Notes under the pieces: generated by a model
What the model saw: the letters and a program-made list of their open reading frames with translations, nothing else
The model's database searches: none
What the model was told of the DNA's origin: nothing
Source: G001797105 sp964528155
GTDB lineage: Bacteria; Chloroflexota; Anaerolineae; Anaerolineales; E44-bin32
Direction of reading: 5' to 3'
NCBI GenBank assembly: GCA_964528155.1
Contig: CAZGRL010000020.1
Coordinates: forward strand, 1 to 52,778
DNA: 52,778 bases
Shown here: one piece after another, positions 17,116 through 24,124 of the stretch
How positions within the stretch are numbered: the stretch's first letter is position 1
Layout of the letters: the number at the start of each line of letters is the position of its first letter
Made by a program: the position numbers and the translations under genes

Positions 17116-17124
17116 TGTTATACT
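17116..17124 (+). promoter_or_regulatory. Extended -10 promoter of fabF-fabH
   Basis: TGTTATACT (17116-17124) is a TGn-extended -10. Transcription would start near 17131, about 31 nt before the GTG of fabF, which has AAGGAGG as its SD at about 17150. Confidence 0.5.
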
Positions 17125-17161
17125 GCGCAGGTCCTACCGAAGGCATATCAAGGAGGCGGGT

Positions 17162-18421
17162 GTGGAGCGTAAGCGAGTGGTGATCACCGGGATGGGATGC
17201 ATCAGCCCTCTCGGAAATGATGTGCCGACCACCTGGGAGAAGCTCGTCGCCGGGGAATCTGGTGTCGGTCCGATCACCCAATTCGATGCGAGCGAGTTCA
17301 AGACACGTTTCGCGGCCGAAGTCAAAGGGTTTGACCCGGACGCGTTTCTTGGTCGAAAAGATTCGCGACGGATGGATCGCTTTGCCCAGCTGGCGGTGGT
17401 CGCCACACACGAGGCTCTGGAGCAGTCGGGTTTGAAAGTCCCCGAGAGTGACAGCTATCGGGTTGGCGCGATCATCGGAAGCGGGATCGGCGGCGTTGGG
17501 ACCTTGCTTTCCGAGGCCGAGAAGTTCCTCGAGCGCGGCCCGCGCTGGGTATCACCGTTCATGGTGCCGATGATGCTGCCCGACACGGCCGCGGGACAGG
17601 TCGCCATCCACTTTGGTTTGCGCGGCCCCAATCTCGCCGTCGTGACCGCCTGCGCTTCGGGCTCGAACGCCATCGGCGAAGCGGCCGAGATCATTCGTCG
17701 CGGCGCGGCCGACGCCATGATCGCCGGCGGCGCCGAAGGCAGCATCGTGGCCGTGGCCGTCGCCGGGTTCAACGTGATGGACGCCATTTCCACTCGCAAC
17801 GACGATCCGCAGCGCGCTTCGCGACCTTTCGATCTCAATCGTGACGGCTTCGTCGTCGGCGAAGGCGCGGCCTCCCTCGTGCTCGAGTCACTCGAGCATG
17901 CCAGAGCACGCGGCGCGGCAATCATCGCCGAGGTCGTCGGTTATGCTGCGACAAATGACGCTTTCCACATCACGGCTCCGGCGGAGAACGGTGTGCCGGC
18001 GGCCGAATGCATGCGTTTGGCTCTGCAGGACGCCGGCCTGAAACCCTCTCAGATCGACTACATCAACGCCCACGGAACGAGCACGCAGCTCAACGACACG
18101 AGTGAAACGTCGGCGATCAAGTCGGTGTTCGGCGAGGAAGCCTATGACACACCGGTTTCGTCCACGAAATCCATGACCGGCCACCTCCTCGGCGCGGCCG
18201 GCGCGCTCGAAGCGGTGGTTTGTATTAAAGCCCTGCAGGATGGCGTGATGCCGCCCACGATCAACTACGAAGTCCCCGACCCCGCGTGCGACCTGGACTA
18301 CGTCCCCAACCACAAGCGCAAAGCCAAGCTGAACTACGTCATGTCGAACTCTTTCGGGTTTGGCGGACACAACGCCTGCCTCGTCCTGGGACATCCTGCG
18401 AGCGCCGGTCTAACTTCATGA
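17162..18421 (+). CDS. fabF: 3-oxoacyl-[acyl-carrier-protein] synthase II
   Basis: Condenses malonyl-ACP with a growing acyl-ACP in type II fatty acid synthesis. The 419-residue length is normal. The catalytic triad is present: Cys in VTACASGSNAIGEA, the first His in INAHGTSTQLNDTSE, and the second His in KSMTGHLLGAAGALEA. NSFGFGGHNACLVL closes the protein. The open frame continues upstream to 17036, but GTG 17162 is the right start. AAGGAGG lies upstream and the protein then begins directly with the first strand, VERKRVVITGMGCISPLGND. The TGA overlaps the ATG of fabH by four bases. fabD, fabG and acpP are not next to it, so this is a separate condensing-enzyme pair. Confidence 0.97.
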   Translation: MERKRVVITGMGCISPLGNDVPTTWEKLVAGESGVGPITQFDASEFKTRFAAEVKGFDPDAFLGRKDSRRMDRFAQLAVVATHEALEQSGLKVPESDSYRVGAIIGSGIGGVGTLLSEAEKFLERGPRWVSPFMVPMMLPDTAAGQVAIHFGLRGPNLAVVTACASGSNAIGEAAEIIRRGAADAMIAGGAEGSIVAVAVAGFNVMDAISTRNDDPQRASRPFDLNRDGFVVGEGAASLVLESLEHARARGAAIIAEVVGYAATNDAFHITAPAENGVPAAECMRLALQDAGLKPSQIDYINAHGTSTQLNDTSETSAIKSVFGEEAYDTPVSSTKSMTGHLLGAAGALEAVVCIKALQDGVMPPTINYEVPDPACDLDYVPNHKRKAKLNYVMSNSFGFGGHNACLVLGHPASAGLTS

Positions 18422-19545
18422 CCCGCTACGCCCACGTCACGGGATGGGGGATGGCCGTTCCCGACCGGATCCTCACCAATGAAGAACTTTCGCAGATGGT
18501 CGACACGAGCGACGAGTGGATCGTCTCGCGCACCGGGATCCGCGAGCGCAGGATCGTCGGCAAGGGTGAGTCCACAGCCAGCCTGGCCGCCGAGGCCGGA
18601 GCCCGAGCGCTTGTCCGCACCGATCTCTCGGCCGGCGACCTCGACCTGGTGATTGTGGCGACGGCCTCGCCCGAACACCTCTTCCCGGCGACGGCCTGTC
18701 TGGTGCAGGACAGCCTGGGCGCAACGAACGCCGGTGCATTCGACCTTTCCGCGGCCTGCACCGGCTTCATCATCGGCCTGAACATGGCGGCACAGGCGAT
18801 CATCACCGGTTCGATCGACAACGCCCTGGTCATCGGATCGGAGACGCTCTCCCGCCTGGTCGACTGGGAGGATCGCGGGACGTGTGTGCTGTTCGGCGAC
18901 GGCGCCGGGGCGTTCGTGCTTCAGGCAAGCGAGCGTCCGGGGGGTGTGCTTTCGGCGGTGATGCGTTCCGACGGTTCGGGAGGCAGTATACTCTCCGTGC
19001 CGGCCGGTGGCAGCCGCTACCCGACGACGCATGAGACCGTCAGCAAGAAGATGCACACCATTCATATGAACGGCCGAGATGTCTTTCGATTTGCCACTCG
19101 GGTCATGGCCGGGGCCACCCGCGAGGTCGTCGAACGCGCCGGGCTCGAGCTGGACGAAATCGAGCTGGTGATCCCTCATCAGGCGAACAAACGGATCATC
19201 GAATCGGCTGCGCGCGGGCTGGGTCTGCCCATGGACCGATTCATACTCAATATCGATCGCTATGGGAACACCTCCTCGGCATCGATCCCGATCGCGGCAT
19301 GTGAGGCACTTGAACGCGGTCGGATTCGCGCCGGTGACCACCTGGTCCTGGTCGCCTTCGGGGGCGGGCTCACCTGGGGCGCGCTGGCGATGCAATGGGT
19401 TGCGCCCGAAGCCAAGGTCCCGCCGTCGCGGCGACGGCGCCGGGCCGTCACAGCCTTCTTCGCTCGTGTCCGCTCGGTGGTGCGTCGGATCATCCGCATC
19501 ATCGAGGGGCTGATCTGGGGCGCTTCTTCTCACACCGACGATTGA
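18418..19545 (+). CDS. fabH: 3-oxoacyl-[acyl-carrier-protein] synthase III
   Basis: Starts fatty acid chains by condensing an acyl-CoA primer with malonyl-ACP. The catalytic residues are clear: Cys in DLSAACTGFIIGLN, His in VIPHQANKRIIES and Asn in DRYGNTSSASIPIAA. GIRERRIV and the DEWIVSRTGI motif near the start are also typical. ATG 18418 overlaps the fabF stop (ATGA), and the longer upstream frame is discarded. At 375 residues it is about 45 longer than common FabH proteins. The extra C-terminal tail after MQWV begins with a run of Arg (PPSRRRRRAV) and continues as a basic, amphipathic-looking helix (SVVRRIIRIIEGLIWGA). That suggests a membrane or protein contact. The core call is secure; the tail's role is unknown. 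Confidence 0.95.
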   Translation: MTRYAHVTGWGMAVPDRILTNEELSQMVDTSDEWIVSRTGIRERRIVGKGESTASLAAEAGARALVRTDLSAGDLDLVIVATASPEHLFPATACLVQDSLGATNAGAFDLSAACTGFIIGLNMAAQAIITGSIDNALVIGSETLSRLVDWEDRGTCVLFGDGAGAFVLQASERPGGVLSAVMRSDGSGGSILSVPAGGSRYPTTHETVSKKMHTIHMNGRDVFRFATRVMAGATREVVERAGLELDEIELVIPHQANKRIIESAARGLGLPMDRFILNIDRYGNTSSASIPIAACEALERGRIRAGDHLVLVAFGGGLTWGALAMQWVAPEAKVPPSRRRRRAVTAFFARVRSVVRRIIRIIEGLIWGASSHTDD

Positions 19546-19570
19546 GCGCCTGAAACTCCAAATTCGCAGT

Positions 19571-19623
19571 AAGCCAAATGACGGACCGGGTCAGCGATGC
19601 TGACCCGGTCCGTCATTTGGCTT
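19571..19623. terminator. Perfect 25-bp hairpin between convergent fabH and trxA
   Basis: The left arm 19571-19595 and right arm 19599-19623 are exact reverse complements over 25 bases, with a three-base loop GAT. It sits between the convergent ends of fabH and trxA. Neither side has a T-tract, so it is not a textbook intrinsic terminator, but its symmetry and place suit a two-way terminator or transcript-end protector. Confidence 0.7.
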
Positions 19624-19652
19624 GAATCCTGAATGGCAGGGGACGATCGAAT

Positions 19653-20006
19653 TCAGTCGGCCGAGGCCTCGCTGACGACGGTCAGGAACTCTTCGACCGC
19701 GTCTCGCAGGTACGGCTCAGGCACAGCCCCGACCTGCTGGTGAACGATCTTCCCGTTGGCTACGAAGAGCATGGTCGGGATGCCCTGCACCCCATATTTC
19801 ATCGCCCACTCTGGGTTGTCGTCGGTGTTGACTTTGGCGACGACCAGTTTTCCGGCGTACTCACCGGCCAGCTTTTCAAGAACCGGCGCCACCATGTGGC
19901 ATGGGCCACACCAAGGGGCCCAGAAATCGACGATCACCGGAACGCTGGACTGCAGAACGGCTTTCTCGAATGTCGCGTCAGAAACGTGTATTGGTTCGTT
20001 CGTCAT
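19653..20006 (-). CDS. trxA: Thioredoxin
   Basis: A 117-residue classical thioredoxin: VIVDFWAPWCGPCHMVAPVL with the WCGPC redox site, the buried Asp in VIVDF, the cis-Pro loop GIPTMLF, and the Gly in VGAVPEP. It reduces protein disulfides in the cytosol using thioredoxin reductase. The second active-site neighbour is His (CGPCH) rather than the commoner Lys or Arg, a minor variation. GGAGATAAAC precedes the ATG. It is followed downstream by the long convergent hairpin. The OsmC gene lies 76 bp upstream on the minus strand of the same neighbourhood, so the two redox genes may share regulation. Confidence 0.96.
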   Translation of the reverse strand: MTNEPIHVSDATFEKAVLQSSVPVIVDFWAPWCGPCHMVAPVLEKLAGEYAGKLVVAKVNTDDNPEWAMKYGVQGIPTMLFVANGKIVHQQVGAVPEPYLRDAVEEFLTVVSEASAD

Positions 20007-20082
20007 GTTTATCTCCGTCTCGTAACTTCAATCTCGAGCCATGATACCACGCCCGCCCATCCAGGGCCGAGGTCCATACGTC

Positions 20083-20499
20083 CTATTCGGCCTCCTGAAG
20101 AATCTCGTAGGAGGTCGTGATCTCGACCCGCGGCCTCAGGCTGGCCGAAACGGCACAGTACTTTTTCTCCGACAGCTCGATGGCCCGCTCGACCACGTCA
20201 GCCGAGAGTGCGCCCATCAACCGATAGTGAAGGTGGATCGATCGATACGCCCACGGTGGGTCCGGTGCCTGATCGGCGCGCACATCGATCTTCATCCCCA
20301 TCAGCGTTTGACGTCCTTTGGCGATGATCCGCACCACATCCACAGCCGTGCAGCCTGCAAGGGCGATCAGCAGAAGGTCGGAAGGCTTCATGCCCACACC
20401 GTTTCCTTCTCCCTGGGTGGAGAGCACGACGGAGTGATTCGACTCGTCGATGCCGACAAACTGCTCACTCTCAACCCAAGTCAACTGCGCCTGCGCCAT
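20083..20499 (-). CDS. OsmC/Ohr-family protein
   Basis: A 138-residue OsmC-fold protein. The segment GMKPSDLLLIALAGCTAVDV contains one of the family's redox cysteines, followed by MKIDVRADQ and the usual dimer strands IHLHYRLMG. The second cysteine is in KKYCAVSASLRP, the usual position, so peroxide reductase chemistry is possible. The family removes organic hydroperoxides, with electrons often from lipoylated proteins. It lies next to trxA. The ATG has AGGG seven bases ahead. The subgroup (OsmC proper, Ohr or YhfA-like) cannot be fixed; the YhfA-like type seems closest in size and motifs. Confidence 0.88.
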   Translation of the reverse strand: MAQAQLTWVESEQFVGIDESNHSVVLSTQGEGNGVGMKPSDLLLIALAGCTAVDVVRIIAKGRQTLMGMKIDVRADQAPDPPWAYRSIHLHYRLMGALSADVVERAIELSEKKYCAVSASLRPRVEITTSYEILQEAE

Positions 20500-20661
20500 A
20501 TGTATGCCCTGTTATGAGGCTGTCAGAACCAGCCCGTCTGAGAGCTCACTGTACTCGGAGGAGCCAGCCTACCCCCATCCCGTCCTTCGAGCATCCGCGC
20601 ACGCGGCGGCAAAGAAATCACCCTCATGCATGGCTTCAGGAGGTGAGCTGGAGCCGTTCAG

Positions 20662-20694
20662 TATACCATTCGCTGGAGAGCCGGATGGTATAAT
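20662..20694 (+). promoter_or_regulatory. Extended -10 with overlapping inverted repeat (possible operator)
   Basis: TGGTATAAT (20686-20694) forms an extended -10 for the zinc-ribbon/scpA transcript. An exact 8-bp inverted repeat, TATACCAT (20662-20669) and ATGGTATA (20685-20692), has its right half inside this -10. That is where a repressor would bind. No regulator is identified. Confidence 0.45.
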
Positions 20695-20726
20695 CTCAAG
20701 AATTAACTGCCGCCCAGGAGATTCCG

Positions 20727-21191
20727 GTGGCCCGGCTGATTTGCCCGGCTTGCACCGCTCCCAGCCTTTCATTCGACGCCCAGGGGATTCTCATATGTCC
20801 GTACTGCGGGACGCGCATCGTCAGCGATGCGCTTGTGTGTTCGGCGTGCAGCCAGATCAACCCGCCCGAAGCAGAACAATGCCTCAACTGCGGCGAACCG
20901 CTGACGATGACGGCGCGGGTTGTGCTTCGACAAGGAAAGGCCGCGCGCGAGCCATTCTTCCTTGAACGGGCTCGCGGCATGGCCGCCGGATTGAAGTCAC
21001 AGGAAGACCTGGCTTCGAGAGAGAGGATGGATCGTTTCCGTGAGATGGATCGAAGCCGCCAGATGCGAGATGCCAAGGAACTTGCCCGCCGGGAGACGCG
21101 TGACAGGAAACTTCTTCTTGCATCGGCCGGCGCTCTCGGCATCCTGGTGATCGCCATTCTGATCGGATTGCTTTTCGCGGTGTTCCGCTGA
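20727..21191 (+). CDS. Zinc-ribbon protein with C-terminal membrane anchor
   Basis: A 154-residue protein with four CxxC pairs in its first 55 residues: CPAC, CPYC, CSAC and CLNC. This predicts two zinc ribbons. A charged helical stretch follows (MDRFREMDRSRQMRDAKELA), possibly a coiled coil. One C-terminal membrane helix ends the protein (LASAGALGILVIAILIGLLF). The arrangement resembles tail-anchored double-zinc-ribbon (DZR) proteins of unknown function. The GTG start has CAGGAG ahead. The scpA start is only 8 bases after its stop, so they are cotranscribed. Whether it serves chromosome segregation is unknown. Confidence 0.8.
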   Translation: MARLICPACTAPSLSFDAQGILICPYCGTRIVSDALVCSACSQINPPEAEQCLNCGEPLTMTARVVLRQGKAAREPFFLERARGMAAGLKSQEDLASRERMDRFREMDRSRQMRDAKELARRETRDRKLLLASAGALGILVIAILIGLLFAVFR

Positions 21192-21199
21192 CCTGGGCT

Positions 21200-21964
21200 G
21201 TGACAGGCTACACGATTCAACTCCCCGTCTACGAAGGCCCACTCGATCTGCTCCTGGAGCTCATCGAACGGGCTGAGCTCGACATCACCAAGGTCGCCCT
21301 GGCCAGCGTAACGGATCAGTACATCGCATATCTGCACCAGGCGCCCGAACTCGAGCTGTCCGATCTGGCATCCTTCCTGGTGATCGCCGCCAAGCTCCTA
21401 CAGATCAAGTCAGAGGCGCTGCTGCCTCAGGCCCCGGTACGCGAGCCCGATGAGGAAGACCCCGGGCAGGCGCTGGCGGAACAGCTGATCGCCTACAAGA
21501 TGTACAAAGGCGTCGCCGGACACCTTCGGGAGCGTCAGTCGTCAGGACAGCGCTCCTACCTCCGGCTCGCCCCTCCTCCCAAGGTGGAACCGAAACTCGA
21601 CCTGAGCGGCCTGGACATCGACGATCTCTACCGGGCGATGGCGGAGGTATTGGCGTCCACGCCGAGCGGGCCCAGTCTGGATGAAGTCGTGGCGGCACCC
21701 CAGGTCAGAATCCGCGATCAGATCCGGCTGATTTTCGAGATCATGCAACGAGCGGGAAAGGCCAGCTTTCAGCGCTTGCTCAAACGTTCGCGATCGCGGC
21801 TCGAGATCGTGGTGTCGTTCCTGGCGGTGCTGGAGCTGATCAAGCTTCGGCGGATCACGGCGCAGCAGGATGAGTTGTTCGGGGACATCGAATTGCTGCC
21901 GGGAGAGAATTGGCGAGGCGGCAGTCAGGAAGAGTCGGAACTCGACCTCGAGTTCGACGAGTAG
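21200..21964 (+). CDS. scpA: Segregation and condensation protein A
   Basis: The kleisin subunit that bridges the SMC dimer in the bacterial condensin-like complex. At 254 residues it has the diagnostic N terminus YTIQLPVYEGPLDLLLELIE, the helix LDITKVALASVTDQYIAYL, and SDLASFLVIAAKLLQIKSEA. The C-terminal winged-helix part contains FQRLLKRSRSRLEIVVSFLA and VLELIKLRRITAQQ. The GTG start lies 8 bases after the zinc-ribbon gene. Its usual neighbour scpB is absent here, and the next gene is a VanZ protein on the other strand whose end overlaps scpA by 40 bases. Identity is secure. Confidence 0.95.
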   Translation: MTGYTIQLPVYEGPLDLLLELIERAELDITKVALASVTDQYIAYLHQAPELELSDLASFLVIAAKLLQIKSEALLPQAPVREPDEEDPGQALAEQLIAYKMYKGVAGHLRERQSSGQRSYLRLAPPPKVEPKLDLSGLDIDDLYRAMAEVLASTPSGPSLDEVVAAPQVRIRDQIRLIFEIMQRAGKASFQRLLKRSRSRLEIVVSFLAVLELIKLRRITAQQDELFGDIELLPGENWRGGSQEESELDLEFDE

Positions 21965-22326
21965 ATGCTGGTGATCACCAGGGCGATCGTTGCGCCCCCG
22001 CCGTCAATCAAGACGTCGCGCAAGCTCGACGTACGACCCTCGACGAATGATTGGTGGTATTCATCGCTGAGGGCGAATAACAGGGCCATGATCAAGGCCA
22101 TGGCCGCACGGTAGCCGGGGGACAGCCTAGGCGGAAGCGCAAAGAAGTAGGCCAATCCAAGAAGGGCGTAGCCGGTAGCATGGCCGCCCTTCTTGATCAA
22201 GAAGTCAATCGCGCCGAAATCGGGAAGTCGACTGGCCGGCAGTGATGAAAGGAGAAAGATCAGACCCATCATAACGAAAGCCGGGATCCATCGTAGCGGC
22301 GAAGAAGTCGTTTGCATGGGTGCCAT
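21925..22326 (-). CDS. VanZ-family membrane protein
   Basis: A 133-residue protein with about four membrane segments and the VanZ signature: VMMGLIFLLSSLPASRLPD, KKGGHATGYALLGLAYFFAL, and SDEYHQSFVEGRTSSLRDVL, with the conserved His, Glu, His, Gln and Asp residues. The family is linked to teicoplanin resistance in enterococci, but most members have no proven function. Its 3' end overlaps the 3' end of scpA by 40 bases in antisense. A minus-strand TAGAAT at 22325-22330 lies eight bases ahead of a second in-frame ATG (22317), so a leaderless start at that ATG is possible. Confidence 0.88.
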   Translation of the reverse strand: MAPMQTTSSPLRWIPAFVMMGLIFLLSSLPASRLPDFGAIDFLIKKGGHATGYALLGLAYFFALPPRLSPGYRAAMALIMALLFALSDEYHQSFVEGRTSSLRDVLIDGGGATIALVITSIYSSNSRSSSDSS

Positions 22327-22583
22327 TCTACCATCCCCTCATGCGTTCCGATGATTGACGACGAGGTCAATACCGAATCCGACCTCTGCCGGATCTTGTG
22401 CAAGTCGACAATCTCAAGACAAGCATCTCCAAACGAATCGGATCAAGGACACCGACTCGGACCGATGTGATCTGACGATCACCAGCTTACATCAGGAGTG
22501 TCGTCGAGCTATCCCGCGGCTTCGGACGGGGCGGTGTGACTGTCTGCATCTACTGCACATCCCGCATCCAGTCTGCAGTCCGG

Positions 22584-23507
22584 CTACCGTTCCCGGCTGC
22601 TCTCCCGTGAAATGCCTCCACGCCTGTGAAGATCCTGTGGGTCCGGCGATCGCCCCTGCCGGTCGAGTGCGGAGCTCAGATGAGCTCCGAATAAGACGAT
22701 CGCGGCAATCACGTACAGGAGGAAGAGGAGCGCCACGACCGCTCCCAGCGAGCCGTACACCAACTGATAGCGCCCCAGTCCGCTCCTGAGGTACCCCGCA
22801 AAGCCGGCAGTGGCGATCTTCCAGCCGACGGAAGCCGTCAATGCCCCCCACAGCGCCGGGCGCCAGCCGACCTCTGAGGTCGGGATCCATCGGTATAGCG
22901 CCAGGAACAGTAAGAGCAGCGCCAGCCAGGATGCCAGGCCCGATAGGATGTTCCACAATCCGTAACCTGCCGAGGGCAAAGCCTCCGTTCCCAGGATCGG
23001 TATCAGCCTGGACATCCAGTCGAGGATCAACGAGAGGAGGAGCAGGCCGGTCAGGCCTGCAATCATCGCCAGGCCGACCAATCGCTTCTGCAGGAAACTA
23101 CGTCGGGATGCCCGAGGCCAGGCGATGTTAATGTTGTAGGCCAGGTTGGTGAAGAAACCCGAGGCCGACCAGAGCAGTGTGAAGAAGCCAACAAGGCCTG
23201 CCGCGCCCCGTGACTGGAGCACGCGGCTCAGGTTCTCAGAAATCAACTGGTTCGAAACTGGGATCACTCTTTGGAAGAGCTCCAGGACAGTCCGGTATAC
23301 CTGCTGGCTGTCCAGGAAGAAGCTGCCGCCGGCGATGATGAGAAGAAGTAGTGGGAACAAGGAGAAGAAAGCGTAGTAAGCCAACGCGCCGGCGGCTTGC
23401 GACGCGCGGCTCTCTGAAAACGTCGCTAAGGCATGCCTGAAGACGTTCACGCGCCACCCGCCGAGCCGACTCACGCTCGCCAGACTTTCCTGTAGTCGTT
23501 GCTTCAT
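22584..23507 (-). CDS. YihY/BrkB-family membrane protein
   Basis: An integral membrane protein of about 307 residues with six hydrophobic segments. It includes the family opening SRASQAAGALAYYAFFSLFP and LLLLIIAGGSFFLDS, then LWSASGFFTNLAYNINIAWP, and a last pair ending in VYGSLGAVVALLFLLYVIAA. Early work called some members ribonuclease BN, but they are now regarded as membrane proteins of unknown transport or permeability function. I choose ATG 23507 with AAAGG upstream; the open frame extends to 23603. The C-terminal tail is polar and rich in Arg and Ser. The 257 bp between this gene's end and the VanZ start hold nothing notable. Confidence 0.87.
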   Translation of the reverse strand: MKQRLQESLASVSRLGGWRVNVFRHALATFSESRASQAAGALAYYAFFSLFPLLLLIIAGGSFFLDSQQVYRTVLELFQRVIPVSNQLISENLSRVLQSRGAAGLVGFFTLLWSASGFFTNLAYNINIAWPRASRRSFLQKRLVGLAMIAGLTGLLLLSLILDWMSRLIPILGTEALPSAGYGLWNILSGLASWLALLLLFLALYRWIPTSEVGWRPALWGALTASVGWKIATAGFAGYLRSGLGRYQLVYGSLGAVVALLFLLYVIAAIVLFGAHLSSALDRQGRSPDPQDLHRRGGISRESSRER

Positions 23508-24124
23508 CGGTCGCCGACCTTTCATTCGTCGTTGACGTGGGTGAATGGCTTTCGATCTGGACCATTGCGCCGGCCAAGCTTGTGTAAGGCGGGCCCCGGT
23601 CAAGCCCCCCGGGATCTCTCGGCCTCCGACCCCTTGCGGGGAGAGCGCATGCGGCCAAAGAGTGTCCAGTCAGCTCGAGGAAGGACAAGAAAGGACACGT
23701 CTCAACATCCAAGAGACCATACGCCGCGCAGTCATTGACTCGATTCCCCCTATCCTTCAATGGAACAATCTTACATTACAGGAACCGAGCCCCAACGTGC
23801 TGGTTCCGATGCAGTGAGGCCTCAAGAATGCATCTTTCTTTCTTCACTGTTTTGAAAGACAACGACTTCTAATGCTTTCTCCGAAACCAACTTGGCGGGT
23901 GGCTCATGCTCCCGTAGTCACGGGACTCACGGTGACCTCCTGCGAGCTCATGAGTGCACGAACATACCGGCACGTGCACATTCCGGCCGGTGGCATATCA
24001 AGAATACCGACACCCCAGGGAACTGGTCTCAGCGCATGGATGAGGTAGAATGTGCACGCCCAGGCCGACGTGAGATTGCCGACGCATGCGAGGCGTCGTC
24101 CGTCGCGCGATCCAAAGGAAACCC
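23508..24124. other. 617-bp divergent intergenic region
   Basis: No credible gene is found between YihY and the DUF255 gene. A patch at about 23740-23900 is clearly richer in A and T than its surroundings. It includes a GGAACC...GGTTCC inverted repeat at about 23781-23807. TAGAAT at 24046-24051 could be the -10 for the DUF255 operon. Palindromic GTGCAC occurs several times between 23950 and 24055. Nothing more definite can be assigned. Confidence 0.4.

Noticed and set aside
18334..19533. 399-codon antisense frame across fabH
   Set aside because: Composition is of a shadow (many His, Asp, Arg) and fabH on the plus strand is certain.
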